This document shows, one piece after another, positions 1 through 8,689 of a DNA stretch of 46,844 nt. Under the pieces are notes generated by a model, which did no database searches, was not told where the DNA came from, and worked only from the letters and a program-made list of their open reading frames with translations. The number at the start of each line of letters is the position of its first letter. Position 1 is the stretch's first letter. A program made the translations under genes and the position numbers. This stretch comes from Pseudomonadota bacterium (GTDB lineage Bacteria > Pseudomonadota > Gammaproteobacteria > Steroidobacterales > Steroidobacteraceae), in assembly GCA_023391815.1 (NCBI GenBank), contig JAEWAF010000127.1:1-46844 (forward strand). Reading direction: 5' to 3'.

Positions 1-100
1 CTCCGCTCCGAGGACGACGCGGAAACAGACAGCCCGGCGACGCAGACCACCAACGCCTCCGACTCCGAACTCCGACGACCACGACGACAACGACGAACCA
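1..100 (-). repeat. Edge copy of the dispersed repeat family (about 51-bp unit)
   Basis: This gene-free edge holds CGGCGACGC, GACCAC and AACGCCTCCGAC in that order at about 36-63. The reverse complement of the repeat unit at 46769-46800 has the same order and near-identical bases. It therefore looks like a copy of the tandem unit seen at the other end of the window, in opposite orientation. The rest, to about 100, is degenerate CGACGAC-type sequence. Matching was by eye. Confidence 0.5.
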
Positions 101-109
101 AACGCCGCA

Positions 110-1366
110 TCAGCTCCCGCGAGTAACAGGCATCTCCCCACCCTTCCCACCAACATGCCGCGCCAGTTCCAACTTAGCGATGGCATTCCGATGAACCTCA
201 TCCGGTCCGTCCGCCAACCGCAGCGTCCGCTGACTCGCCCAGAGCCGCGCGAGCGGGAAATCGTTGGAAACGCCGCCGGCGCCGTGCGCCTGGATCGCCC
301 AATCCAACACTTGCAAAGTCATATTCGGCACAACGACCTTGATCAGCGCGATCTCCTGCTTGGCGACCTTATTCCCAACCGTATCCATCATGTACGCCGC
401 GCGCAGCACGAGCAGGCGCGCCTGATCGATCATGCAACGTGCATCGGCAATGCGCTCGTGCCACACCGACTGCGCCGACACCGGCTTGCCGAACGCCACG
501 CGTGAGCTCAATCGCTTGCACATCAACTCCAGCACCCGCTCGGCCACACCGATCGATCGCATGCAGTGATGAATGCGCCCCGGCCCCAACCGACCCTGCG
601 CGATCTCGAAGCCCCGCCCCTCGCCCAACAAAATATTCGAGGCCGGCACTCGCACGTTGGAAAGATCGACTTCCGCGTGACCGTGAGGCGCATCGTCATA
701 ACCGAACACCGGCAAGTGACGCATCACCGTCACGCCCTTCGCATCCGAAGGCACCAGGATCATGGACTGCTGTTGATGTTTGCCCGCTTCCGGATTGGTC
801 TTGCCCATCACGATATAGAGCTTGCAGCGCGGATCGTTCGCGCCGCTCGACCACCACTTGCGGCCGTTGATCACATACTCCTCGCCTTCGCGACGAATAC
901 TGCATTCGATGTTGGTCGCATCCGAGGATGCCACCGCCGGCTCGGTCATGAGGAACGCCGAGCGGATCTCGCCCTTCAGCAACGGCTCCAGCCACCGTTC
1001 CTTGTGCGACTCCGTGCCGTAGCGCTCGATCGTCTCCATGTTGCCCGTATCCGGCGCGGAGCAGTTGAACACTTCCGGCGCCCAGGGCACTCGGCCCATG
1101 ATCTCGCACAAAGGGGCGTATTCGAGATTCGACAACCCTTCCGGCGCGCGCGGCGAATGGGGCAAGAACAGATTCCATAACCCGGCGGTCCGCGCCTTGC
1201 GCTTCAGGTCCTCGATGATCCTGGTCGGGACGAAGGCGTCGCCGTTGCGGCGGTTCTGCGCGACTTCAGCCTCGTAGACCCGCTCGTTCGGATAGATGTG
1301 CTCGTCGAAGAACGTCAGCAGACGCGCCTGCAGCTCGCGCACGCGGGGGCTGTATTCGAATTCCAT
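110..1366 (-). CDS. Acyl-CoA dehydrogenase (ACAD10/11-like)
   Basis: An FAD-dependent flavoenzyme of 418 aa that would oxidise an acyl-CoA to the trans-2-enoyl-CoA in the cytoplasm. It has an N-terminal helical domain, a middle beta domain with MTEPAVASSDATN and INGRKWWSSGA, and a C-terminal helical domain with RVAFGKPVS, QAHGAGGVS and LADGPDEVHR. The last stretch lies where medium-chain dehydrogenases have the catalytic Glu; an Asp there is typical of ACAD10/11-type members. An AGAGG element lies 8 nt before the ATG. It is divergent from a LysR gene, a common regulator-target arrangement. The acyl-chain preference cannot be read from sequence. Confidence 0.92.
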   Translation of the reverse strand: MEFEYSPRVRELQARLLTFFDEHIYPNERVYEAEVAQNRRNGDAFVPTRIIEDLKRKARTAGLWNLFLPHSPRAPEGLSNLEYAPLCEIMGRVPWAPEVFNCSAPDTGNMETIERYGTESHKERWLEPLLKGEIRSAFLMTEPAVASSDATNIECSIRREGEEYVINGRKWWSSGANDPRCKLYIVMGKTNPEAGKHQQQSMILVPSDAKGVTVMRHLPVFGYDDAPHGHAEVDLSNVRVPASNILLGEGRGFEIAQGRLGPGRIHHCMRSIGVAERVLELMCKRLSSRVAFGKPVSAQSVWHERIADARCMIDQARLLVLRAAYMMDTVGNKVAKQEIALIKVVVPNMTLQVLDWAIQAHGAGGVSNDFPLARLWASQRTLRLADGPDEVHRNAIAKLELARHVGGKGGEMPVTRGS

Positions 1367-1444
1367 GCTCGTTGCCTCTGGAGGGTGGCTTCAACCGGTG
1401 AGTTCGGCCGCTAACTTGCAGTCTGGCCCGGCCCGGACGCCAAT

Positions 1445-1471
1445 GCATTGTCTGAATGCGGCCGAATCGGC
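1445..1471. promoter_or_regulatory. Candidate LysR operator in the divergent intergenic region
   Basis: GCATT-N5-AATGC (1445-1459) is a perfect dyad of the length LysR proteins usually contact, though it does not follow the strict T-N11-A form. A second dyad, GCCGAATCGGC (1461-1471), abuts it. Both lie between the divergent acyl-CoA dehydrogenase and LysR starts. Function is inferred from position and symmetry only. Confidence 0.4.
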
Positions 1472-1534
1472 GATATGCATACAAGCCCGCATGCCGGAGA
1501 ATAAGCCCTGAAGACCGGGGGCGCCGGAGGCGCT

Positions 1535-2437
1535 ATGCAGCTGTCCAGGATCGATCTCAATCTGTTCACCGTGTTCGATGCGATCTACCGGGAAGGCGGC
1601 ATCACGCCCGCCAGCCGGCGTCTGCATCTGTCCCAGCCCGCCGTGAGTCATGCGTTGGGACGTCTGCGCGAACTGTTGAACGATCCGCTGTTCGAACGGC
1701 GCGGCCACGAGATGATTCCGACACCGCTGGCCCGCTCGCTGGCCGACAGCATCGCCAGCTCGCTCGGCAATCTCGAGCAAATGCTCCAGCGCGTCGGGCA
1801 CTTCGAGCCAGGCACGGCGCAACGCTGCTTCACCATCGCCGCTCGCGAATCGCACGAGCTGACCTTTCTGCCTGCGCTGATGAGCCGCATCGAACACGAA
1901 GCCGCGCACATCGACATCGCCTCGGTGCGCATCGACCGTCGCGATCTGGAGGAGGATCTGCAGAGTGGCGAGATCGATCTGGCGATCGACGTAGCCTTGC
2001 CGTTATCGAACGACGTGCGACGGGAACGGATCGGCGCCGAGCCGCTCGTCGTGCTGGCGCGCGCCCATCATCCGGTGGTGCAGGGGAAACTGGACCTCGA
2101 GACTTATACAGCCCTGTCGCACATCCTGATCACAGGACGTCGACGCGGCGGAGGCTACGAAGACGGCGCACTGGCGCGGTTGGGACTATCCCGGCACATC
2201 AAGATGCGCTGTCAGCATCATGCGGCCGCAAGCCAGGTCGTCAGTCAGTCCGAGTTGCTGGCTACGATGACTCGTAGCCAGGCAACGATCGTCAATCGGG
2301 CCACCCACAATCAGGTGCTGCCCTTCCCTGTCGAAGTGCCGCCGTTGGAGTCCTTCCTGTACTGGCACTCCAACGTCGACGAAGACCCGGCCTCGCAATG
2401 GTTCCGGGCGCAGGTGAAAGCCTGCCTGGCCCGATGA
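1535..2437 (+). CDS. LysR family transcriptional regulator
   Basis: A DNA-binding regulator of 300 aa. Residues about 5-65 form the LysR winged helix-turn-helix (IDLNLFTVFDAIYREGGITP, then LSQPAVSHALGRLRELLNDPLFER). Residues about 90-295 are the periplasmic-binding-protein-like effector domain. A GGAGG lies 4 nt before the ATG. It is divergent from the acyl-CoA dehydrogenase across 168 bp containing two dyads, so it probably controls that gene and itself. The effector is unknown; an acyl-CoA or a related acid is only a guess from the neighbour. Confidence 0.93.
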   Translation: MQLSRIDLNLFTVFDAIYREGGITPASRRLHLSQPAVSHALGRLRELLNDPLFERRGHEMIPTPLARSLADSIASSLGNLEQMLQRVGHFEPGTAQRCFTIAARESHELTFLPALMSRIEHEAAHIDIASVRIDRRDLEEDLQSGEIDLAIDVALPLSNDVRRERIGAEPLVVLARAHHPVVQGKLDLETYTALSHILITGRRRGGGYEDGALARLGLSRHIKMRCQHHAAASQVVSQSELLATMTRSQATIVNRATHNQVLPFPVEVPPLESFLYWHSNVDEDPASQWFRAQVKACLAR

Positions 2438-2450
2438 ACCGGACCGGGGA

Positions 2451-3056
2451 TCAGGCCAGATCTTTGTACGACTCGACCACGCGCGAGACGATACCGTACT
2501 CGATCGCTTCGCTCGGGCTCATCCAGAAGTCACGTTCCATATCGACCGCGACCTTCTCGTACGGACGGCCGGTCTGCTTCGCGATGGTGCGAGCGATGCG
2601 TTCGCGCGTGCGCAGGATTTCCTTGGCCTGAATCGCGATGTCGGCCGCCGGGCCGCCGGCGCCGCCGCCGGGCTGATGGATCATGAAGCGCGTGTTCGGC
2701 AGACACACTCGGTTCTGCTTTTCCGCTGCCAGGAAGATGTGCGTGCCGGCGCTGGCCACCCAGCCGGTGCCGATGGTGATGACCGGCGCGTTGATGAAAC
2801 GAATCATGTCGTGAATGGCGTCGCCGGACTCGACGTGCCCGCCGGGCGAGGAAATCAGCACGCGGATCGGCGCATCCGATTGTTGCGACAACGCGATCAG
2901 CCTTTCGCAAACGCTGCGCGCCGCGGTGTGGTTGATCTCGCCGAACACCAGCACGAAGCGCGACTTGAACGACAACTGCTCCGCCAGGGTCTCCGGTCGG
3001 TCGGCCTTTTCGGGCTGCTTCTCTTCGCGCTCGGCGTTAAAGATGGGGGCGGACAT
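2451..3056 (-). CDS. clpP: ATP-dependent Clp protease proteolytic subunit (stand-alone ClpP paralogue)
   Basis: A serine peptidase of the ClpP/S14 fold, 201 aa from the chosen start. AAGGAG lies 8 nt upstream of this ATG, so the in-frame upstream extension is not needed. The catalytic Ser is in GWVASAGTH (about residue 100), the His in RFMIHQPGG, and the Asp probably in MERDFWMSPSEA. It normally forms a barrel fed by a ClpX or ClpA ATPase. No tig, clpX or lon gene is adjacent, so this is probably an accessory paralogue rather than the housekeeping operon copy. The N-terminus is charged (EREEKQPEKADRPE) and has no obvious signal peptide. Confidence 0.88.
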   Translation of the reverse strand: MSAPIFNAEREEKQPEKADRPETLAEQLSFKSRFVLVFGEINHTAARSVCERLIALSQQSDAPIRVLISSPGGHVESGDAIHDMIRFINAPVITIGTGWVASAGTHIFLAAEKQNRVCLPNTRFMIHQPGGGAGGPAADIAIQAKEILRTRERIARTIAKQTGRPYEKVAVDMERDFWMSPSEAIEYGIVSRVVESYKDLA

Positions 3057-3115
3057 GGAACAGACTCCTTGGACCATTCGATCTTGGACGGACGGGGCTT
3101 GTGCGGACGCGGATT

Positions 3116-3535
3116 CTACCATTCGCCGGTATTGGCCATGGACTTCCACGGCTCGCGCGGCTCGAGCGAGCCGCCCCGCTGCAACAGCTCGACCGAGATA
3201 TTGTCAGGCGAGCGCACGAACGCCATGCGGCCGTCGCGAGGCGGACGGTTGATGGTGACGCCGTGGTCCATCAGACGCTGGCAACTCGCATAGATGTCGT
3301 CGACTTCGTACGCCAGATGACCGAATGCGCGCCCGATGCCGTACTTTTCGGGATCCCAGTTGAAGGTCAGCTCGACCTGAGCGTCCTCGTCCCCGGGCGC
3401 CGCCAGGAACACCAGGGTGAAGCGGCCCTTTTCGTTATCGACCCGGCGAATCTCGCGCAATCCCAGCGCCTCGCAATAAAAGCGCAGGGAAGCGGTCAGA
3501 TCCGTGACGCGCACCATAGTGTGCAGATACCTCAT
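3116..3535 (-). CDS. gloA: Lactoylglutathione lyase / VOC family protein (glyoxalase I)
   Basis: Glyoxalase I isomerises the hemithioacetal of methylglyoxal and glutathione to S-lactoylglutathione. From the ATG at 3535 the protein is 139 aa and starts MRYLHTMVRVTDL, the classic GloA start. The metal ligands expected from E. coli GloA are present: His5, Glu55 in VELTFNW, His73 in FGHLAYEVDD and Glu116 in SVELLQ. An in-frame upstream start would add 13 residues with no family support. It lies 59 bp upstream of clpP on the same strand, so the two stress genes may be co-transcribed. Confidence 0.88.
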   Translation of the reverse strand: MRYLHTMVRVTDLTASLRFYCEALGLREIRRVDNEKGRFTLVFLAAPGDEDAQVELTFNWDPEKYGIGRAFGHLAYEVDDIYASCQRLMDHGVTINRPPRDGRMAFVRSPDNISVELLQRGGSLEPREPWKSMANTGEW

Positions 3536-3655
3536 GGGCGATACCCTCGAGCGGACAACAAGGTCGGCCATCATAAACGACAGCTGCGCGGCGGAAGGAA
3601 CTCCGGCAATGGGATTGCGTTGATTTCCCCGAGGCTACCGGCAAAAACACGACAT

Positions 3656-4978
3656 ATGGGTGCGGACGCGCCAGCGGTCAAAACAGTTCGTAGGCGCTAC
3701 CTGCCAGGGCAGTCCGGCTTGGCGCCGATGCTCGCGCTGCTTTGGACGTTTACTCCAGGCACGCCGGGCTGGGCGCAAACGCCGGAGCACCACGCGGAAG
3801 CGCCGCCGAACACTGAACCCCTTCAGCCCGGCGCCGCGGATGACGCGCCGGAACAACCCGGCGACGAGCCTGAAGTGATCGACCCCAAGGATGTGAATCA
3901 GGGTCCGCTTCGCGATCCGGTTCTGCAACAGAAGCAGAACGAGGGCGATGAGCGCGCACTGGAACGCGGGCCGACGACCATGGATCCGGCAGCCGAAGGC
4001 CCACAGCCGGAACCGAAGGGCGAAACCACGCCGATGGAGATCTGCGCTCAGCCGGCGGAAGAAGGTGTCTTACAGCGCGTGCGTCGGACGCTGACGGTCA
4101 CGGCATGCGCGTCATCCGCGTGGCTCGACGGCCTGTTCGGCAATCAGATCTATCCATCCGAATACCACGCCACCTACGGCACCGTGACTGCTGGCGGTTT
4201 GTGGAGCGAGTACGACGGCTTCGATCCGCGGCTGCGATTTCGAGCCCGTCTGCAACTGCCGCAATGGGACAACCGGATTTCCGCGTTCGCCGGCCGCGTC
4301 GGCGAGGAAGATTACATCAGCGATACCGAAGGCGACTTCGACGCATTGCCGACGCGTCAGTTCGGCACGCTCGAAGACGAAAGCGTGCTGGTGGGCCTGG
4401 GATATTCCAGCCCTGAGCGCACCGGCAACGACTTCGACGCCGGCGTCGGCGTGCGGATCGACCTGCCGATGGATCCTTATGCGCGCGCCCGATATGAAAT
4501 CGTTCGCTCGTTCGCCGATCGTTATGTATTCAGCACGCGCGAGACCGTGTTCTGGCAGAACACCGAAGGCTTCGGCACCACCACGCGCATCAATCTGGAT
4601 CGGGTGATCTCCGATCGTTTCCTGCTGCGCTGGAGCAACCTGGGCAAGTTCACCGAAGAAACCATCGGCCTGGAGTGGTACTCGCAGCTCACTTTGTTTC
4701 AAAGCGTCGGCCAGCGCACCGGGCTGGCGTACCAGGCGCACGTCGAGGGTGAGACGGACAATGAAGTACCGATGACGCGCACCGCGCTGCGCGTGATCAT
4801 GCGACGACAGCTCACGCCCGAATGGCTGATCCTCGAGTTGCGCAGCGGTGTTTCCTGGCCGCGTCGCAGAGTCATCGAAGAGCGTAAAGCGAGCCCCGAG
4901 ATCGGCATCGCGCTCGAAATGCAATTCGGCCAGAAGCGCGACCGCCTGCGCCCGACCTCGAGCCAGGTTAGAAATTAG
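3656..4978 (+). CDS. Secreted beta-rich protein, probably an outer-membrane barrel
   Basis: I do not recognise the family. From the ATG at 3656 it is 440 aa. A hydrophobic stretch (APMLALLWTFTP) ending in GWAQ looks like a signal peptide, although the N-terminal arm is long. Residues about 45-130 are rich in Pro, Glu and Asp (EAPPNTEPLQPGAADD-like). The rest alternates hydrophobic and polar residues in short strands with many aromatic residues (YVFSTRETVFWQN, LEWYSQLTLFQ), as expected of an outer-membrane barrel. It lacks the usual C-terminal Phe. No good ribosome-binding site precedes this start; a second Met at 3728 would leave a bare signal peptide. Confidence 0.55.
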   Translation: MGADAPAVKTVRRRYLPGQSGLAPMLALLWTFTPGTPGWAQTPEHHAEAPPNTEPLQPGAADDAPEQPGDEPEVIDPKDVNQGPLRDPVLQQKQNEGDERALERGPTTMDPAAEGPQPEPKGETTPMEICAQPAEEGVLQRVRRTLTVTACASSAWLDGLFGNQIYPSEYHATYGTVTAGGLWSEYDGFDPRLRFRARLQLPQWDNRISAFAGRVGEEDYISDTEGDFDALPTRQFGTLEDESVLVGLGYSSPERTGNDFDAGVGVRIDLPMDPYARARYEIVRSFADRYVFSTRETVFWQNTEGFGTTTRINLDRVISDRFLLRWSNLGKFTEETIGLEWYSQLTLFQSVGQRTGLAYQAHVEGETDNEVPMTRTALRVIMRRQLTPEWLILELRSGVSWPRRRVIEERKASPEIGIALEMQFGQKRDRLRPTSSQVRN

Positions 4979-5165
4979 CCGCTGAAGCTTCGCCCCAGAA
5001 ATTCTCCGACACGACCGGCGCGGCGACCGAGCGATTCGCCTGCGTGCTCATCAGGTCCCTGCTGAATCTGCAAACACTGCTTTCAGATGGTGCGGAGCGG
5101 GCCGATCCGAGCCACGTAACGCCACGGTTTTCGTGGCCTGCGCGGTGGTGTCGAGGAGCCCGAAG

Positions 5166-6887
5166 ATGAGTATGTCCGATCTCAGCGTCAAAGCCCGTCT
5201 GACCATGACGATGAGCGTGTTGGCGCTGGCCATGTTGTGCGTCGGTCTGTTGGGTTTGAACGGCCTGAAGCAGGCCAACGGCCGAATGGACGAGCTGTAC
5301 AGCAATCAATTCCAGTCGGCCGCGATGGTCAACAGGATCGCCGCCCTGCGTCGGGACAACATTCGCGCGCTCGACCTGGCGCTGATGAATGGCGATGCGC
5401 AGCTGATCGCCGATTACCGCGGCATTCAGGAGCGCAATTCCAAGATCATCGATGAGCTGTGGGCGAAGTACAAAGCGCTGCCCTCGGACGCCGAAGAGAC
5501 TGCGCTGGCGGATGACTTCCATGACAAAGGCGAAGCGTACCGCGTGGTACGCGATGGCGTGGTCGCCAAGCTCAACGCCGGCGCGCTCGATGAAGCTCGC
5601 ACGCTGCGCGTTCAGCAGCTGCGTCCCGCGATCGAGACGTTGCTGAGCGCCGCCGACAAGCTGGCGGACATTCAGGATCGTTTGGGAGAAGCGGCCAGCG
5701 AATCCAACGCGAGCGCGTATCACGATGCCGCGACGATCTCGTGGGCATCGATGCTGATCTCCGGCGCGCTGGCCGCCGTGCTCGGCATCTTGCTGATCCG
5801 CTCGATGATGAATTCACTCCAAACCGCGGTCGACACGGCCGAACGCATCGCCAGCGGTCAGCTCGGCAATCGGATCGAGATCACGACCAAGGACGAGTTC
5901 GGCCGGCTGTTACGCGCCATGCAGGACATGGACAACAAGCTGAGCGACATCGTCGGCACGGTCCGGCTCGGCGCCGACTCCGTCGGCTCGGCGGCTCGTC
6001 AGATCTCCAGCGGCAACGACGACCTGAGCCAGCGCACGCAGGAACAGGCCTCGGCGCTCGAAGAGACCGCCTCTTCGATGGAAGAGATGACCGCGACCGT
6101 GAAGCAGAACGCCGATAACGCCCGTCAGGCGAGCCAGCTCGCCACCGGTGCGCGCGATCAAGCGGATCGAGGCGGCGCCATCGTGGGCCGCGCAGTCGGC
6201 GCGATGGGCGAGATCAGCCAGTCCAGCAAGCGCATCGCCGACATCATCGACGTGATCGACGAGATCGCGTTCCAGACCAATCTGCTCGCATTGAACGCGG
6301 CGGTGGAAGCGGCGCGCGCCGGCGAACAGGGCCGCGGCTTCGCGGTCGTCGCCAGCGAAGTGCGTAACCTCGCGCAACGTAGCGCCACGGCGGCCAAGGA
6401 GATCAAAGATCTGATCAACGACTCGGTCGCCAAAGTGAACGCCGGCACCGAACTGGTCGATGCATCGGGCAAGTCGCTGCACGAAATCGTCGCGAGCGTG
6501 AAACGGGTCGCCGATATCGTTGCTGAAATCTCCGCGGCCAGCGAAGAGCAGGCCAGCGGCATCGATCAGGTCAACACCGCGATCACGCAGATGGACACGA
6601 CGACTCAACAGAACGCGGCGCTGGTCGAGGAAGCCGCGGCGGCGAGCAAGGCGATGGAGCAGCAGGCACAAGTGTTGGTCGAGAAGATCTCGTTCTTCTC
6701 GAAGGCCGGCGGTCATTACACCGAAGCGGCGCCCGCGTCGTTCAGCTCGGATATTTCTTCCGCTCCGCGCGCGAACGTGCGCCCGATGCCGACTCGCAAA
6801 GGGTCGAAGCCGGTGAGCCGTCCAGGTGCGCGCCCGGCGCCAATGGCCAAGGCGAGCGGTCACGATGCGAGCTGGCAGGAGTTTTAA
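5166..6887 (+). CDS. Methyl-accepting chemotaxis protein with C-terminal CheR/CheB docking pentapeptide
   Basis: An inner-membrane chemoreceptor of 573 aa. The first membrane helix spans about residues 12-31, a helical periplasmic sensor of 4HB_MCP type about 32-189, the second helix about 190-212, then a HAMP domain and the long signalling coiled coil. The conserved hairpin tip DEIAFQTNLLALNAAVEAA is near residue 365. The C-terminus is a basic, Pro-rich linker ending in SWQEF, matching the xWxxF pentapeptide that tethers the CheR methyltransferase and CheB methylesterase. GAGGAG lies 7 nt before the ATG. No che or flagellar genes are nearby, so the signal it senses is unknown. Confidence 0.95.
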   Translation: MSMSDLSVKARLTMTMSVLALAMLCVGLLGLNGLKQANGRMDELYSNQFQSAAMVNRIAALRRDNIRALDLALMNGDAQLIADYRGIQERNSKIIDELWAKYKALPSDAEETALADDFHDKGEAYRVVRDGVVAKLNAGALDEARTLRVQQLRPAIETLLSAADKLADIQDRLGEAASESNASAYHDAATISWASMLISGALAAVLGILLIRSMMNSLQTAVDTAERIASGQLGNRIEITTKDEFGRLLRAMQDMDNKLSDIVGTVRLGADSVGSAARQISSGNDDLSQRTQEQASALEETASSMEEMTATVKQNADNARQASQLATGARDQADRGGAIVGRAVGAMGEISQSSKRIADIIDVIDEIAFQTNLLALNAAVEAARAGEQGRGFAVVASEVRNLAQRSATAAKEIKDLINDSVAKVNAGTELVDASGKSLHEIVASVKRVADIVAEISAASEEQASGIDQVNTAITQMDTTTQQNAALVEEAAAASKAMEQQAQVLVEKISFFSKAGGHYTEAAPASFSSDISSAPRANVRPMPTRKGSKPVSRPGARPAPMAKASGHDASWQEF

Positions 6888-7023
6888 AAAATAACGGACG
6901 CCGCGGAGTCAAAACTCACCGTCATGAGCTTTGTGGTCCGCGGCGCGCCGACACCTAGCACATCCGTTGCCGGCGGTGTTTTCCACGTCACTGGGAGAGT
7001 GACGCGGCTACCCTCTCCGATCG

Positions 7024-7063
7024 GCGAGCGATATTCAACATATATCGCTCGCGGTATTTTTTT
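7024..7063 (+). terminator. Rho-independent terminator downstream of the chemoreceptor
   Basis: GCGAGCGATAT (7024-7034) and ATATCGCTCGC (7042-7052) form a perfect 11-bp stem with a 7-nt loop. GGTA and a run of Ts follow on the plus strand. It lies 137 nt after the chemoreceptor stop, so it ends that transcript before it meets the convergent gnd gene. No T-run follows on the minus strand. Confidence 0.85.
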
Positions 7064-7111
7064 CGATGAGCGGCAGGCAATTCGTGCGACGCTCGCGCCG
7101 CCATCGTGGCG

Positions 7112-8569
7112 TCAGGCGCTATATGAACGCGAAGTCGTGGCGCCGCCGTGCCCGGTCCAGTCCGTGTGGAAGAACTGTCCGCGCGGTTGATCGATGCGCT
7201 CGTAGGTGTGCGCGCCGAAGAAATCCCGCTGAGCTTGCAACAGATTCGCGGGCAGCCGCTCCGCTCGATAACCATCGAAATACGCCAGGGCCGCGCTCAT
7301 GCACGGCACCGGAATCCCGCTCTGAACCGCCGCCACGATGGCTCGCCGCCAGCCCGCCTGGCGCGTCGAGACCGCATCCCGGAAGAATGGATCGAGCAGC
7401 AGGTTGACCAGTTGCGGATCGCGTTCGAACGCTTTCTTGATATCGCCCAGGAACGCCGAGCGAATGATGCAGCCGGCGCGCCACACCAACGCGATGCCGC
7501 CGTAATTCAGATTCCAGTGATACGTCTTCGCGGCGGCACGCATCAGCTGATAGCCCTGCGCATAGCTGATGATCTTCGACGCGTACAACGCCTGACGCAG
7601 ATCGTCGATGAGCTGCTTGCGATCGCCCTTGAACTCGCTCACCACCGGTTTGAGCTGCTTCGACGCCTGCACGCGCTCGTCCTTCGCAGCCGACAGCGCG
7701 CGAGCGAACACCGCCTCGCCGATCAACGTGAGCGGGATGCCTTCGTCCAGCGCCTCGATCACCGTCCATTTACCGGTGCCCTTCTGACCCGCCGCATCGA
7801 GGATCTTGTCGACCGTCGCTTCGCCGTTTTTGTCGACGAACCCGAGAATGTCGCGCGTGATCTCGATGAGATAGCTGTCCAGCTCGGCGCGATTCCATTC
7901 GGCAAACACCTCGTGCATCTCGGCGTTGCTCATGCCCAGCACGCGCTTCATCACATCGTAAGTTTCGCCGATGAGCTGAATGTCGCCGTACTCGATGCCG
8001 TTGTGAACCATCTTCACGAAGTGACCGGCGCCGTTCTCGCCCATCCAGTCGCAACAGGGCTCACCGTCCGGCGTGCGCGCGGCGATCGCCTGAAAGATCG
8101 GTTTGATGTGGGGCCACGCGGCCGCGCTGCCGCCGGGCATCAGCGAAGGCCCGTTCAATGCGCCTTCCTCTCCGCCGGACACGCCGGAGCCGACGAACAG
8201 CATGCCGCTGTCTTCAACGCGTTTGGTGCGACGGATCGTGTCCGTGAACAGGCTGTTGCCGCCGTCGATGAGAATGTCGCCGGGCTCGAGCAACGGCACT
8301 AATTGATCGATGAGCTGATCGACCGGCGCGCCGGCCTTCACCAGCATCACGATCTTGCGCGGCTTCTGCAACGATCCGACGAATTCCTTCAGGTCATGCG
8401 TACCGATGAAGCGTTTGCCCCGTGCGCGGCCCTGGATGAAATCGTCGACACGCGACGTCGTACGATTGAAGACAGCGACGCGAAAGCCCCGGCTTTCCAT
8501 GTTGAGCGCCAGGTTCTCGCCCATCACCGCGAGGCCGATCAGGCCGACGTCCGCGAGCTCAGTGTTCAT
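7112..8569 (-). CDS. gnd: 6-phosphogluconate dehydrogenase (decarboxylating)
   Basis: A pentose-phosphate enzyme that converts 6-phosphogluconate and NADP+ to ribulose 5-phosphate, CO2 and NADPH. It is 485 aa, close to the usual 468-485 of the long form. The N-terminal Rossmann motif is GLAVMGENLALNMESRGF. The active-site segment GHFVKMVHNGIEYGDIQL carries the catalytic Lys. The substrate-binding SGVSGGEEGAL and the C-terminal helical domain are intact. Two ATGs are adjacent; GGAGG is 5 nt from the second (8569), so I use that one. No zwf or pgl is next to it. Confidence 0.96.
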   Translation of the reverse strand: MNTELADVGLIGLAVMGENLALNMESRGFRVAVFNRTTSRVDDFIQGRARGKRFIGTHDLKEFVGSLQKPRKIVMLVKAGAPVDQLIDQLVPLLEPGDILIDGGNSLFTDTIRRTKRVEDSGMLFVGSGVSGGEEGALNGPSLMPGGSAAAWPHIKPIFQAIAARTPDGEPCCDWMGENGAGHFVKMVHNGIEYGDIQLIGETYDVMKRVLGMSNAEMHEVFAEWNRAELDSYLIEITRDILGFVDKNGEATVDKILDAAGQKGTGKWTVIEALDEGIPLTLIGEAVFARALSAAKDERVQASKQLKPVVSEFKGDRKQLIDDLRQALYASKIISYAQGYQLMRAAAKTYHWNLNYGGIALVWRAGCIIRSAFLGDIKKAFERDPQLVNLLLDPFFRDAVSTRQAGWRRAIVAAVQSGIPVPCMSAALAYFDGYRAERLPANLLQAQRDFFGAHTYERIDQPRGQFFHTDWTGHGGATTSRSYSA

Positions 8570-8689
8570 CATCTCCTCCATCGAAGTGGCCGAGGTCCTT
8601 CCGATCAGGACCCCAATCGCCTCCGCCGGTTATACGAGACTGGCGCGCCCAACACCAGGAATGGCCGTGCGCACTCGGATTCATGAATG

